Assembly (NCBI GenBank): GCA_016720565.1
Contig: JADKKJ010000013.1
Coordinates: forward strand, 1 to 13,504
Direction of reading: 5' to 3'
DNA length: 13,504 nucleotides
Origin: Chitinophagaceae bacterium
GTDB lineage: Bacteria > Bacteroidota > Bacteroidia > Chitinophagales > Chitinophagaceae
Under the pieces are notes generated by a model. The model searched no databases, was not told the origin of the DNA, and worked only from the letters and a program-made list of their open reading frames with translations. Below are positions 4,426 to 12,276 of this stretch, piece after piece. Made by a program: the position numbers and the translations under genes. Each line of letters opens with the position of its first letter. The stretch's first letter is position 1.

Positions 4426-5916
4426 ATGAGTAATGACCTTTTTATAGATATTGATAAAGCATCAGCAGAGCTTTGCAAACGCAAGCTCTCTTTTTTTGTA
4501 AAAGAATTTTGGCACCTGGTTTCTGCTGAGGCGTTAATTTGGGAGCCCCACCTTGATGTACTATGCGATGAAATACAGGAAGTATATGAGCGTGTTTTTT
4601 TAAGGCAAACAGGAGTTAAAGAGGATGGAAAAACGCCATTATTAACAAGGCTGCCTAAAGACCACGACCTTATTATTAATGTTCCTCCGGGAGCATCTAA
4701 ATCTACAATATGCACAATAATGGCCCCGGCATGGAGCTGGACAAGAGATGCAACCGTCAGGCATATAACCGGCTCATATTCCGAAGCACTCGCCACAGAG
4801 CATTCTGTGAAAAGCCGGGATATTATTGAAAGCGACCTATACAAAAAATACTTTCCTGATATTGAAATAAAGTACGATAAAGGCCGCAAAACAAACTATG
4901 AATCCACTAAACTTGGACAAAGAATAGCCACATCTGTAGGAGGAACAATAACAGGCATGCACGGCCATGTAATCACTATTGATGACCCGATTAATCCAAA
5001 GTTGGTAGCCAGCCAGGTTGCTTGCGATGAAGCGAATAACTGGATGGATAAAACTCTTTCCACACGTAAAATCAGCAAAGACGTTACGGTTACAATATTG
5101 GTAATGCAACGATTATCTGTTAATGATCCTACAGGCCACCTGCTTAGTAAACAGAAAGAAAATATTCGGCATGTTTGCCTGCCTGCAGAAATTTCAGATA
5201 ATGTAAAACCAGGGAAATATAAATCAATTTATCAGGATGGGTTACTTAGTCCATTACGGATAACAGTCAAGTCCATGAAAGAAGCCCGTATTGATTTGGG
5301 AGCTGATGGCTATGCCGGCCAGTTCGACCAAACGCCGGTAAAAGAGGGTGGAAGCATCTGGCAAAAATGGTTTATACCGATTGATGATTTCCTGTTTCCA
5401 AAATATTCAGACCTCATGCAACTTGGATCCGATTGGGATTTAGCATATACCGATGATGATAAGAATGCTGCCAGCGCCTATGTAACAGGCGGTAAATTAG
5501 ACGGCCGCATCTATATTGCTGACCTTGATTTTGCATACATGGAATTCCCGGAAATGATTAAGTGGATGAAAACAAAAAAATCCCCACACTACATTGAAGC
5601 TAAAGCAAGTGGCAAATCAGCCAAACAAACGCTCACAAGGAATGGAATAGCTGCCATAGAAGTAAAAGTGCAGGGAGGGGCAGATAAGGTTTCCCGTGCA
5701 AAACAAGCATCCCCACCTGCAGAAGCAGGGTTAGTGTATATTAAAAAAAGTCTGCTTGATAAATTATACAACGACCCGAACCAGGGTATATTGAATTTTC
5801 CCAAATCCCCCAAAAAAGACCTTGCCGATGCATTGGCACAATCACTCCAGAGGTTATATCGTGGTGCAATTATTGTCGGAAGTGGCAAAAAAAGCCCACT
5901 CGATGCCATTAATTAA
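4426..5916 (+). CDS. terL: Phage terminase large subunit
   Basis: The ATP-driven packaging motor and nuclease, 496 residues. ATPase domain: a Walker A-like N-VPPGASKST (residues 85-94), Walker B VITIDD with D186/D187, and the coupling motif ILVMQRL (to R229 region) followed by DPTGHLL. Nuclease domain, RNase-H-like fold: GSDWD with D336 and D338, IEAKASGKS with E391, and DLADALAQ with D468, giving the acidic residues expected of a terminase nuclease. Length and motif order fit the terminase_6/T4 gp17-like superfamily. No frame damage is seen, so it should be functional. It starts 20 bases after the small subunit gene and ends just before the second AT-rich palindrome, suggesting that the packaging operon ends or is re-regulated there. 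Confidence 0.95.
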   Translation: MSNDLFIDIDKASAELCKRKLSFFVKEFWHLVSAEALIWEPHLDVLCDEIQEVYERVFLRQTGVKEDGKTPLLTRLPKDHDLIINVPPGASKSTICTIMAPAWSWTRDATVRHITGSYSEALATEHSVKSRDIIESDLYKKYFPDIEIKYDKGRKTNYESTKLGQRIATSVGGTITGMHGHVITIDDPINPKLVASQVACDEANNWMDKTLSTRKISKDVTVTILVMQRLSVNDPTGHLLSKQKENIRHVCLPAEISDNVKPGKYKSIYQDGLLSPLRITVKSMKEARIDLGADGYAGQFDQTPVKEGGSIWQKWFIPIDDFLFPKYSDLMQLGSDWDLAYTDDDKNAASAYVTGGKLDGRIYIADLDFAYMEFPEMIKWMKTKKSPHYIEAKASGKSAKQTLTRNGIAAIEVKVQGGADKVSRAKQASPPAEAGLVYIKKSLLDKLYNDPNQGILNFPKSPKKDLADALAQSLQRLYRGAIIVGSGKKSPLDAIN

Positions 5917-5926
5917 CAGCGTGTGA

Positions 5927-5959
5927 ATTTTATTTTAATGGTTTAGATTAAAATAAAAT
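5927..5959. repeat. AT-rich inverted repeat, copy 2 (upstream of the first post-terminase gene)
   Basis: ATTTTATTTTAAT (5927-5939) and ATTAAAATAAAAT (5947-5959) are perfect 13-base arms around a 7-base loop. The core TTTTATTTTAAT is shared with copy 1 at 2164-2198, and both copies lie 20-35 bases before a gene start. TAATTTTA at 5962-5969 is a degraded -7-like sequence. An operator or promoter for the structural genes is favoured. A bidirectional terminator is less likely because the stem is pure A/T. Confidence 0.5.
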
Positions 5960-5991
5960 ATTAATTTTATGGCAAACTAAACACAATAACT

Positions 5992-6570
5992 ATGTTTCAT
6001 GAACACAAAGAAGAAATAAGCGCAGCTATTACGCTTCTTCAGCAGGCAGAGGAAAAAGCAAATTCAATTCTCTATTCTGAAAATCTATCCCCATTGCGAC
6101 AGCAGGTTTCCGCCGGGCTTAAAAAGATAGTACAGTCACTTTCTTTAAATCTTGGTATTTCAAACCCTGCAACCGATGAAGATAACGGTCCTAAAAAGGT
6201 AACAAAATTTATGGGCAGGGAACTGGGTAAAAAAGAAACTAAGGTGGCTGTTTCACCGGAGCCCGTATTGATTGAAGAAAGCGCTGGAGATGGCCATGAT
6301 GGACTTTCCCCTGAAGCCAAGGAATTAGCAGACAAGGTGGCAAAAGTTTACCCGGAATTCAACAGCCTTTCCAATGATGAAATATTAGATTCTTTGTCTG
6401 ACCTTGAAATAAGGGGCGTTGCAAAAAAAGCCGGCCTTCCGGTAACAGAAACAAAACCTAAAAAACTTGACCACAAATACATTGACTTAATTAAAAGTTC
6501 AATTGTGGAAAAAGCAAACCAGGAAGCTATTGCAGCGGAAGCGGCAGGTAGCAAAAACGATAAAGAATAA
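5992..6570 (+). CDS. Hypothetical protein following the terminase
   Basis: A 192-residue, highly charged protein of unrecognised family. The N-terminus (residues 1-58) is predicted helical and could form a coiled coil (EEISAAITLLQQAEEKANSIL). A lysine/glutamate-rich linker follows. Residues ~105-170 contain LSNDEILDSLSDLEIRGVAKKAGL followed by a second helix, reminiscent of HeH/SAP-type helix-extension-helix folds that bind nucleic acid; this likeness is speculative. The C-terminus is an alanine/glutamate helix. It begins a new gene group behind the second palindrome and ends four bases before the tail-chaperone-like gene. A scaffold-like or other morphogenesis role would fit both position and composition, but there is no direct evidence. 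Confidence 0.75.
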   Translation: MFHEHKEEISAAITLLQQAEEKANSILYSENLSPLRQQVSAGLKKIVQSLSLNLGISNPATDEDNGPKKVTKFMGRELGKKETKVAVSPEPVLIEESAGDGHDGLSPEAKELADKVAKVYPEFNSLSNDEILDSLSDLEIRGVAKKAGLPVTETKPKKLDHKYIDLIKSSIVEKANQEAIAAEAAGSKNDKE

Positions 6571-6573
6571 TAA

Positions 6574-7266
6574 ATGCAGGTAACAGTAAATGGGAATGTG
6601 GTAAATATCCCAAGCGACCTTTCTCAAATAACGCTAAAACAGTTCATTGAATGGTACGATGAATATGGACGAAGCCTTGATGAAAAGCTGTCTGCAATAT
6701 TAGCCTCTGAATATAAGGATGAAATTTTAAGGGAGTTTGACCTTGAAGAACATATAATCAATGAGGCTTTGGCTTGGTTCTCTTTCTTTTCAGGTTTTGA
6801 TTTTGCCGATATTAAAGGCACAGAGAATGCAGAGCTTATTATTGACCGATATAAAATCATACGCTACTTATTAAAAGAAAATGAAAATGATTTTGAAGAG
6901 TTTCCACGTGAAATAGAATGGAATAATGAGGTATGGGCTATACAAGATTTTAAGGTTGATCCAAAATCGAAAATGGATTTTAATGAAATAATCACCTCAA
7001 AAGAAGCAATGAGGCAGTTGTATAAGTTGGGAAAGAGCAGGTGGGAATCTTTACTATACCTATCTATAATTTTCTTCAGGAAAAAAGGAGAGGCGTATAC
7101 CGATGAACTTATGCATGAAGACAGTGAGCGAATGAAGTTAATGGAAAACCTGCCAATGTCAATAGCCATGCAGGTAGGTTTTTTTTTGAAAAATTGTGTG
7201 GATACCTGGCAGAAAATTTCAGCATATTCGGGGGAAGGGGAGGCGGATCAAATAAGCCCGAATTAA
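6574..7266 (+). CDS. Putative tail assembly chaperone, G-type product
   Basis: A 230-residue acidic protein. The segment from about residue 165 (YLSIIFFRKKGEAYTDELMHEDSERM, then LMENLPMSIAMQVGFFL) resembles, as remembered, tail assembly chaperones of Bacteroidota siphophages, where a membrane-like LPxxxAxxxxFFL helix ends the conserved part. These cytoplasmic chaperones coat the tape measure during tail assembly and are usually made as two products by a -1 ribosomal frameshift. Here a run of nine T at 7179-7187 contains T-TTT-TTT in the right phase, and the -1 frame continues to 7463. The zero frame ends with a plausible tail (KNCVDTWQKISAYSGEGEADQISPN). No tape measure follows inside the window, which is unusual for this gene. 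Confidence 0.5.
   Translation: MQVTVNGNVVNIPSDLSQITLKQFIEWYDEYGRSLDEKLSAILASEYKDEILREFDLEEHIINEALAWFSFFSGFDFADIKGTENAELIIDRYKIIRYLLKENENDFEEFPREIEWNNEVWAIQDFKVDPKSKMDFNEIITSKEAMRQLYKLGKSRWESLLYLSIIFFRKKGEAYTDELMHEDSERMKLMENLPMSIAMQVGFFLKNCVDTWQKISAYSGEGEADQISPN
7179..7188 (+). other. Candidate -1 ribosomal slippery site (T-TTT-TTT)
   Basis: In the zero frame of the upstream gene the codons read GGT TTT TTT TTG, so the heptamer T TTT TTT (7179-7185) has the XXXYYYZ phase needed for tandem -1 slippage; the overlapping T TTT TTG also qualifies. After slippage the -1 frame is open to 7463. No obvious strong pseudoknot was identified downstream by eye. A miscounted homopolymer of the same run would mimic the signal. 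Confidence 0.4.
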
Positions 7267-7463
7267 TTGCATATTACGAAGAGTGGGGCTGGGTAGATTT
7301 CTTGTGTGAAGTAGCAAAAACAAAAATTTATGATATAGCTGGTTCCGGGCTTGATAGTATTGATTGCGCAAAAATTGCCAAAGCATACAAGGTGATTACA
7401 GAAGCCAGTAAAGAAAGCGACAAAAACAATGCAATATCTAAAGCGTATAAACTAAATAGTTAA
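7194..7463 (+). CDS. Putative tail assembly chaperone, -1 frame (T-type) extension
   Basis: This frame overlaps the preceding gene by 73 bases in the -1 phase and has no ATG; the only early start is TTG 7194. Its body, ELIAYYEEWGWVDFLCEVA and then a lysine-rich helical tail, is clearly protein-like. The WGW helix recalls the T extension of tail chaperones in Bacteroidota phages. It is most likely translated by frameshifting from the upstream gene: at the T-run this gives about 296 residues including a glycine-rich linker (GGRGGGS). Alternatively the frame change lies later, since one extra A in CAAATAAG at 7249-7256 would give DQNKPELIAYYEEW. An independent gene with a TTG start is the least likely choice. 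Confidence 0.55.
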   Translation: MCGYLAENFSIFGGRGGGSNKPELIAYYEEWGWVDFLCEVAKTKIYDIAGSGLDSIDCAKIAKAYKVITEASKESDKNNAISKAYKLNS

Positions 7464-7490
7464 AAAAATCAATAAAAAAAACACTCAACA

Positions 7491-7913
7491 ATGAAAATGA
7501 ACTTAACACCACAGCAGCGCCACATGTTCGGACAGGAGATGAATAACGAACTTGAAAAAATAACCATGTCCTGGAGTAAGGAACTTAAAGAGTGGCATCC
7601 AATTGCAATTAGAGCACTGGATTTTGCCAGTATTGAAAATTTAAATATTCCTGCAAGTCATTATGAAAGGCTTACTGAAACAGAAGCATGTGGCATCAAC
7701 ATGAATATTATTTCTGTATTAGTTAATAATATTGAAAGGCGCAAACCCTCGGAAATGCGTTATAATGCTTTTGAATGGAAGGAAATAATATCACTTAATT
7801 TGTTCATAGCAAAATCATGGGAGGCACTTGTAGAGCCAGTAAGAAAAAAAGTGCTAAAGAGAATAGAGTTAATGGAAAAAATCCCACCCTTAAACGTAAT
7901 TGCAAAAGCATAA
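7491..7913 (+). CDS. Hypothetical phage protein, likely morphogenesis
   Basis: A 140-residue, mostly helical protein with no family I recognise. It has a W-rich N-terminal half (TMSWSKELKEWHP), a middle with NNIERRKPSEMRYNAFEW, and a basic C-terminal helix (VRKKVLKRIELMEKI). The ATG follows an A-rich leader; a second ATG two codons later is an alternative. The stop codon overlaps the next start as TAATG, implying translational coupling with the tail-terminator-like gene. Position between tail-chaperone-like and neck genes suggests a head-tail or tail role, but nothing in the sequence proves it. Confidence 0.7.
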   Translation: MKMNLTPQQRHMFGQEMNNELEKITMSWSKELKEWHPIAIRALDFASIENLNIPASHYERLTETEACGINMNIISVLVNNIERRKPSEMRYNAFEWKEIISLNLFIAKSWEALVEPVRKKVLKRIELMEKIPPLNVIAKA

Positions 7914-8542
7914 TGGATGAACTTTATTTATACGACCGGGACAAAGGGCTGTTTAAAAAAATATTAGCCAAGTCAATTGTTATGCAGGGCAGGTACCATG
8001 TATCACCCAATTACGGGCACGATTTGAATACCACAAACCTTGACAGTTTTTTGAAAGACCCCAAGAATGGTATCACGGAGCCGGAACAAAAATACCCCAT
8101 CGTTGTATGTATGCCACCTGCATCTGTTATTAACAGGGAAAACGACACATTTGATGAAACGTTTTTGTTTGAATTGTTTTTTTTATGCAAAACGCATTAC
8201 AACGGGCAAAACAGGGTGAAAATGGAAGATAAGCCCACCGGCAGGAGTGGCCACCATGTATGGTACGATTGGAAAGATATGAAAGAAGTGGCCATTGAGT
8301 TTTTGGAAGCATTAAAGCAAGTGCAAAAAAAATACAGGCTAAAATCTTTTATGGCCGTAGATTTTAGCAAAGTACCCATCCGGCGCCTCAGTAAGTATAA
8401 TAATGACAACATCAGTGGCGTGGGAATAAAGCTGGAGGTACAAACTGCAAACAACCTTTGCGAATTGGTTGACTATAATGAAGATTGGATAGATGATTTT
8501 GATTTACCGGATGAACTCATACATGAACACCACAAGCATTAA
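7913..8542 (+). CDS. Putative tail terminator or neck protein
   Basis: A 209-residue alpha/beta protein. The region RLSKYNNDNISGVGIKLEVQTANNLCEL (N164 to about 185, numbered from ATG 7913) recalls the D-x-N-(V/L)-(T/S)-GV strand and the late Cys of tail-terminator-like proteins in Bacteroidota siphophages. Upstream, a strand-rich part (PIVVCMPPAS) and a long helix (MKEVAIEFLEALKQVQKKYR) fit that fold. The start is set by the TAATG overlap with the preceding gene; the frame is open further upstream, but that part shadows the previous gene. The terminator caps the completed tail tube before head joining. The likeness is from memory and the family is divergent, so a generic virion protein remains possible. 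Confidence 0.5.
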   Translation: MDELYLYDRDKGLFKKILAKSIVMQGRYHVSPNYGHDLNTTNLDSFLKDPKNGITEPEQKYPIVVCMPPASVINRENDTFDETFLFELFFLCKTHYNGQNRVKMEDKPTGRSGHHVWYDWKDMKEVAIEFLEALKQVQKKYRLKSFMAVDFSKVPIRRLSKYNNDNISGVGIKLEVQTANNLCELVDYNEDWIDDFDLPDELIHEHHKH

Positions 8543-8822
8543 TAAAGGACAGGATAAATTTTTGTTGGAAAAGGCAAAAAAAATTCCTGGCCCTGTAAGA
8601 AAAAAAATATTGGATGAAGGTATTATTGGCCTCGCAAAAAATGTACTTGAATTTGGTTCACCAATGGAATACCTGTTTGATGTGTACGAGGAGTTCATTG
8701 ATTTGTCCGGTGATTTGGATGATTTTACCTGTGGAAAGTGTCGTGGGCAGGTGTTGTCCGATTTTCAGAAGATGCTGCCCATATTAATTCAATTTGAAAA
8801 AGCAAAAGGAAATGCCATTTAA
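8523..8822 (+). CDS. Small hypothetical phage protein with a CxxC pair
   Basis: A 99-residue protein from ATG 8523, overlapping the previous gene by 20 bases; earlier ATGs at 8493 and 8511 lie deeper inside that gene. The N-terminal half is basic and helical (FLLEKAKKIPGPVRKKILDEG), the C-terminal half acidic with FTCGKCRGQVLSDFQKML. The single CGKC (residues 70-73) could be half of a metal site completed by a dimer or partner. Small proteins with one CG-x-C before a helix occur between tail-terminator-like and gp10-like genes in related phages as far as I recall, with no known function. Confidence 0.65.
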   Translation: MNTTSINKGQDKFLLEKAKKIPGPVRKKILDEGIIGLAKNVLEFGSPMEYLFDVYEEFIDLSGDLDDFTCGKCRGQVLSDFQKMLPILIQFEKAKGNAI

Positions 8823-9315
8823 ACCCAAAGGACTGGATGTTTTAAACAAGGAAATGCTGGCCGATATATCTAAAGAACTTCGCCTGCAGGGCCACCACGA
8901 TACAGGGGCTTTGGAGCAGTCTTTAAAACCATATTTGCAGGCCGTAAACAATGAGGTGATTATGCAGGCCTATGCACTTGGTTATATTGAAGATTTGGAA
9001 GAGGGCGTTCCGGCAGAAAAAATAAATGTATCAGATGCGGATTTTGAAAAATTGAAAGGTTGGGTAAAAAGAAAGATTGGAGGTCAATTAAGGCCTGCTG
9101 ATGTTACAGCAACAGCAGCAGCAATAGTAAGAAAATGGAAAAAAGAAGGGAAACCATTATCAAGTTCACGAGCATATTCCCAAACAGGGGAAGTAACCGG
9201 GGCTATTAAAACAGCCTTGGAAGAAAATGAACAGAAGTATGAGCGGATGATGGACGATGCCATCTTTAATGAATTTGATGCAGAATTTTCAAAAACAAAA
9301 AGTAGTACCATATAA
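8812..9315 (+). CDS. Putative HK97-gp10-like neck / tail-completion protein
   Basis: This 167-residue protein has the signature order of gp10-like head-tail joining proteins: an N-terminal helix (VLNKEMLADISKELR), then HHDTGALEQSL (D30-T31-G32), followed by strands and, late in the chain, AAAIVRKWKKEGKPL and an aromatic/TG segment (AYSQTGEVTGAI). DTG-x-L-x-x-S-(L/I) is characteristic of the HK97 gp10 family, proteins at the head-tail interface. ATG 8812 overlaps the previous stop by 11 bases and follows AAAAGGA; a TTG at 8794 is less likely. The acidic C-terminal helix is typical filler. Confidence 0.6.
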   Translation: MPFKPKGLDVLNKEMLADISKELRLQGHHDTGALEQSLKPYLQAVNNEVIMQAYALGYIEDLEEGVPAEKINVSDADFEKLKGWVKRKIGGQLRPADVTATAAAIVRKWKKEGKPLSSSRAYSQTGEVTGAIKTALEENEQKYERMMDDAIFNEFDAEFSKTKSSTI

Positions 9316-9318
9316 ACA

Positions 9319-10539
9319 ATGCCAATATCATCCATCATACAACAGCCTGCCACCAAATCATTGAATGCTGCATACCGGCCGGTAATTATTAATGCACAAG
9401 TAGCCAAGGTTTCCGGCAACCTTCCACCGGTTGTTTTCTGCGATGTTTATTTCAATAATATATTTTACAAAAGTTTTTCAAAAACACTGCCTAAAACAGA
9501 AGATGTTACCTATGGGTATTATGAATTTGACATACAGGATGCATGCCAGGAATATCTTAAAAAAGCGTTGCCGCCTATTGGTGTTGTAAATGTTTACCAC
9601 CTTCCGGTTGGTATTTTAGAAACTGTTTTTTGCCGATTAAGGTCCAGCGCCACAGATTCAAATGGACTGATTGTTTTAGATGGTACGGCCCCGGTTCAGG
9701 CCACGGGTAAAAATAATTCTATAAGTGGTGGTGGTTTGCAAACAAATTCTTTTTATGTGCTCAATTCTACATTGCAGCACGAAGATAATCAAGATTTTGA
9801 GGCACATTTATCTTCCTTCAAAAAGCGTATTTGGTCATCGGATGCTTTTCCGTTATCCCATCGCCCTGAGCATTACCGTATTTGCAATGGCGATCATGAT
9901 ATGTTTCCCATTGTTTACAAGAGGGACAATGAGGATATACCATGCCTGCGGCTTAAATACAGAAAAAAAGGGCAAACTACGTGGCAAACGGCGAGCCTTT
10001 GTTCATGCGTAGCGCCAACCGGTTCAATAGTTGGGCCCGAAGAATGGGGTATTGGTGTTCCATTTCAGTTAGCAATACCCATTAACGGTACGCCGCCTTT
10101 TACAATATCGGTTACCCTGCTTCCTTCATGGATGAGCATAAGTATCTCCGATAATAATATCGTTTTAAGCGGTACACCAGATACGCTGGATGAATATAAT
10201 GTTGTAATGAAAGTGGAAAACGAGTGTGGCCAGGTTAACCTTACTTATACATTAGATATTGTTTCATGCATGGGGCCATTTGTAAAAATTAATGCAATGC
10301 CAGAAACACACAGCATTTCTGAAGGGCCGCAATTTGGATATTTACTCGAATTAAGTGGTACAGAACCAATCTCCATTGTATCGCATACCATACCAGAGTG
10401 GATGGATATTGATGGAAGCGGTCCTGATTGGCATATTGAAGGCGAGCCGGAAACCCCGGGTATTTATCATTATGAAATAAATTTTGAAAACAGTTGTGGA
10501 AGTTTAACAGTTGAAGGAGATATTGAAATTTTAAGCTAA
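9319..10539 (+). CDS. Tail protein with two C-terminal Ig-like (He_PIG type) repeats
   Basis: A 406-residue, beta-rich virion protein. Residues 1-230 form an N-terminal part rich in strands and aromatics (YRPVIINAQVAKVSG, YGYYEFDIQDACQEYL) that I read as a tail or fibre attachment domain. Residues ~234-315 and 316-406 are two related Ig-like modules, each with (L/I)P-x-WM, then (L/I)-x-G-x-P-(D/E)-T, a Tyr, and EN-x-CG near the end. These match putative-Ig (He_PIG) repeats, which in phages sit on exposed tail or fibre proteins and may bind cell-surface carbohydrate. No signal peptide is seen. The gene starts 3 bases after the gp10-like gene and ends one base before the next, within a continuous structural operon. 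Confidence 0.65.
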   Translation: MPISSIIQQPATKSLNAAYRPVIINAQVAKVSGNLPPVVFCDVYFNNIFYKSFSKTLPKTEDVTYGYYEFDIQDACQEYLKKALPPIGVVNVYHLPVGILETVFCRLRSSATDSNGLIVLDGTAPVQATGKNNSISGGGLQTNSFYVLNSTLQHEDNQDFEAHLSSFKKRIWSSDAFPLSHRPEHYRICNGDHDMFPIVYKRDNEDIPCLRLKYRKKGQTTWQTASLCSCVAPTGSIVGPEEWGIGVPFQLAIPINGTPPFTISVTLLPSWMSISISDNNIVLSGTPDTLDEYNVVMKVENECGQVNLTYTLDIVSCMGPFVKINAMPETHSISEGPQFGYLLELSGTEPISIVSHTIPEWMDIDGSGPDWHIEGEPETPGIYHYEINFENSCGSLTVEGDIEILS

Positions 10540-10540
10540 T

Positions 10541-11110
10541 ATGGCAAACGTAATATACATACCCAATGGGCCTGCAAATTTGCAGCCGCTATTTCCAAAT
10601 GTAGATTTTGGAAGCATTGCAGAATACTATGTGGAAGTAATCGGCGAATTTGAAATAATGGCCACCACACCCATAAATAAAATGGAGTGTTGCTGCGACA
10701 GCGACAAAGTGAGGGTACACTTTCTTAATTATCTCGGCACATTTGATGCTGTTAATTTTGAGAAACCAATCGTAACCCATGAGGCGCAGAGTGCAGAATA
10801 CAAAGGTTCATTGGCAGCGCCGTTAATAAAAACAGATACCGGATTTGAACGCTTCGATGTAAGGGCTAATGATACAAAAGTAGCCCGCAATCAATGCTAC
10901 CAGGAAGAAAATATGCCATGGCTTCAAGAACTTATGGATAGCCCCAAAACTTACGAAGAATGGAGCGGCACCCAGGGTCAGCCGGCCAATTACCTGCCCA
11001 TTGTTATTAAAGATAAATCGTTTGAAAAACTGAAAAATGAAAACGATTTTAGGTATGACGTTTTAATTGAGTATAAAAAATCAAATGAGATTATAACCAT
11101 AAGAAATTAA
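10541..11110 (+). CDS. Putative tail / baseplate-associated protein
   Basis: A 189-residue protein. VRVHFLNYLGTFDAVNFEKP in the middle and YLPIVIKDKSFEKL...YDVLIEYKKSNE at the C-terminus recall segments of large tail proteins in Bacteroidota phages, where an (F/W)-LN-x-LG-x-(F/Y)-D strand and a PV-(I/V)-IKDGS strand are common. An unusual ECCCD run (C50-C52) lies near the N-terminus. The start is one base after the preceding stop, and its own stop overlaps the next ATG as TAATG, so the three tail genes are likely translated together. In some relatives these segments may belong to one longer chain with the preceding protein. Exact role unknown. Confidence 0.55.
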   Translation: MANVIYIPNGPANLQPLFPNVDFGSIAEYYVEVIGEFEIMATTPINKMECCCDSDKVRVHFLNYLGTFDAVNFEKPIVTHEAQSAEYKGSLAAPLIKTDTGFERFDVRANDTKVARNQCYQEENMPWLQELMDSPKTYEEWSGTQGQPANYLPIVIKDKSFEKLKNENDFRYDVLIEYKKSNEIITIRN

Positions 11111-12276
11111 TGCCACATACGCAATATATAAAGGTACAGGTAGGCGATTATGAAGCCATTACATCCAACCCCGACGAAATACCCGTGTCCATTAATTACA
11201 GCCTTGAAGATAATTCCGACTTTCAAAGCAAGGAATCCGGTATGGCATTCGACATTACCACGCCGGCAACGCTTGAAAACTCAAAAACAGCAAACAGCTT
11301 TCATAATCCATCCATAGAAGACCTTACCGATGGAGAAATATTTCGCAGCATACAGTCTGCACGCATAGAAGCCAACGGCCATGAGTTATTAGTTGGCAAG
11401 GGGCTGCTGAAAAGTGCAGAACATAATAGTAGGCCTATATCCTATACATGGAATATCTGGGGAGATAATGCAGACTGGTTGATTGACCTGAAAGAAACCA
11501 CGCTGTTCGACCTGTTAAAGCACATCAGTTTTGTTTTTTCAAAAGTCAATATACAGGCATCATGGGCCTTTAACGGACTGAGTGAAGCATTACCCTATGT
11601 ATTTGCACCAATTCGTTACCGTGACCCTTTTAACGGGTACAGCACCGTAGATGGAGAGAGTGTACCCAACGATGATAATGTGGCTGTAGATTACATGAGG
11701 CCGTCCATCAGTAAATATTGGCTGTTATACTGGATGTTTAAATCGGTAGGTTATAAATTAGAAAGTTCTTTTTTCAACACCAATTATTACCGCCGGATGG
11801 TTATGCCATGGACTTGGGGTAATTTCTTAAATTCAGAAGGAACAAGGTTAGATATACACAAGTTCCTTGCTAAAAGTTTGCACGATGTACACTTCAGTGG
11901 CGACTATACCGGCATTTGGGATTTACTTGTTTCAAACGATTCCACAGATGGTGCCTATGATAATAATGGAACGCCCGGAGACTATACCTATGTGCCAACA
12001 GCCACCATGAGGTGGCAGTATAACACACCACACTATGGAATATTGAGCGCCACATTTAGCATCACATTAAGCCTTAATGCCAAAGTTGACATGGGGTCTA
12101 ATTTAAAAAATAGCCACGTACAAGTGCGCATACAATGGTTTAAGAACGGTGTAATGACAGACTGCGGATGGGGCGCTTTTAACAGTAATGGAAATCTAAT
12201 GATGCAATTAGATTCAAGTGGTATTACAGCTAATTATTTTATTGGTAACGAAAGCCATGGTTTACTACAACTGTAA
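11110..12276 (+). CDS. Large structural (tail/baseplate-type) protein, N-terminal part, ended by a frame break
   Basis: This frame gives 388 residues and ends at TAA 12274-12276. It is the first part of a ~795-residue protein. Visible features are a polar N-terminus with TTPATLENSKTANSFHNPS, a WNIWGDNADWLIDL segment, an aromatic central block (SKYWLLYWMFKSVGYKLESSFF) and beta-rich sequence with VQVRIQWFKNG. The final residues after ESHG (LLQL) are not native-looking, whereas the -1 frame from 12261 reads FTTTVNPADNAG and continues to 13496. I infer one gene broken between 12249 and 12276. Position after two tail genes, and from memory a resemblance to long structural proteins of Bacteroidota phages, support a baseplate or tail-tip role. 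Confidence 0.6.
   Translation: MPHTQYIKVQVGDYEAITSNPDEIPVSINYSLEDNSDFQSKESGMAFDITTPATLENSKTANSFHNPSIEDLTDGEIFRSIQSARIEANGHELLVGKGLLKSAEHNSRPISYTWNIWGDNADWLIDLKETTLFDLLKHISFVFSKVNIQASWAFNGLSEALPYVFAPIRYRDPFNGYSTVDGESVPNDDNVAVDYMRPSISKYWLLYWMFKSVGYKLESSFFNTNYYRRMVMPWTWGNFLNSEGTRLDIHKFLAKSLHDVHFSGDYTGIWDLLVSNDSTDGAYDNNGTPGDYTYVPTATMRWQYNTPHYGILSATFSITLSLNAKVDMGSNLKNSHVQVRIQWFKNGVMTDCGWGAFNSNGNLMMQLDSSGITANYFIGNESHGLLQL

Noticed and set aside
4374..4889. A 171-codon open frame on the - strand opposite the small/large terminase junction
   Set aside because: It is antisense to a well-supported terminase with intact motifs, has low-complexity, serine/leucine-rich composition and no neighbours on its strand.
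9725..10012. A 95-codon + strand frame inside the Ig-repeat tail protein
   Set aside because: It is a +1 shadow of a continuous 406-residue tail protein with no disruption, and its product is cysteine/isoleucine-rich without any domain.
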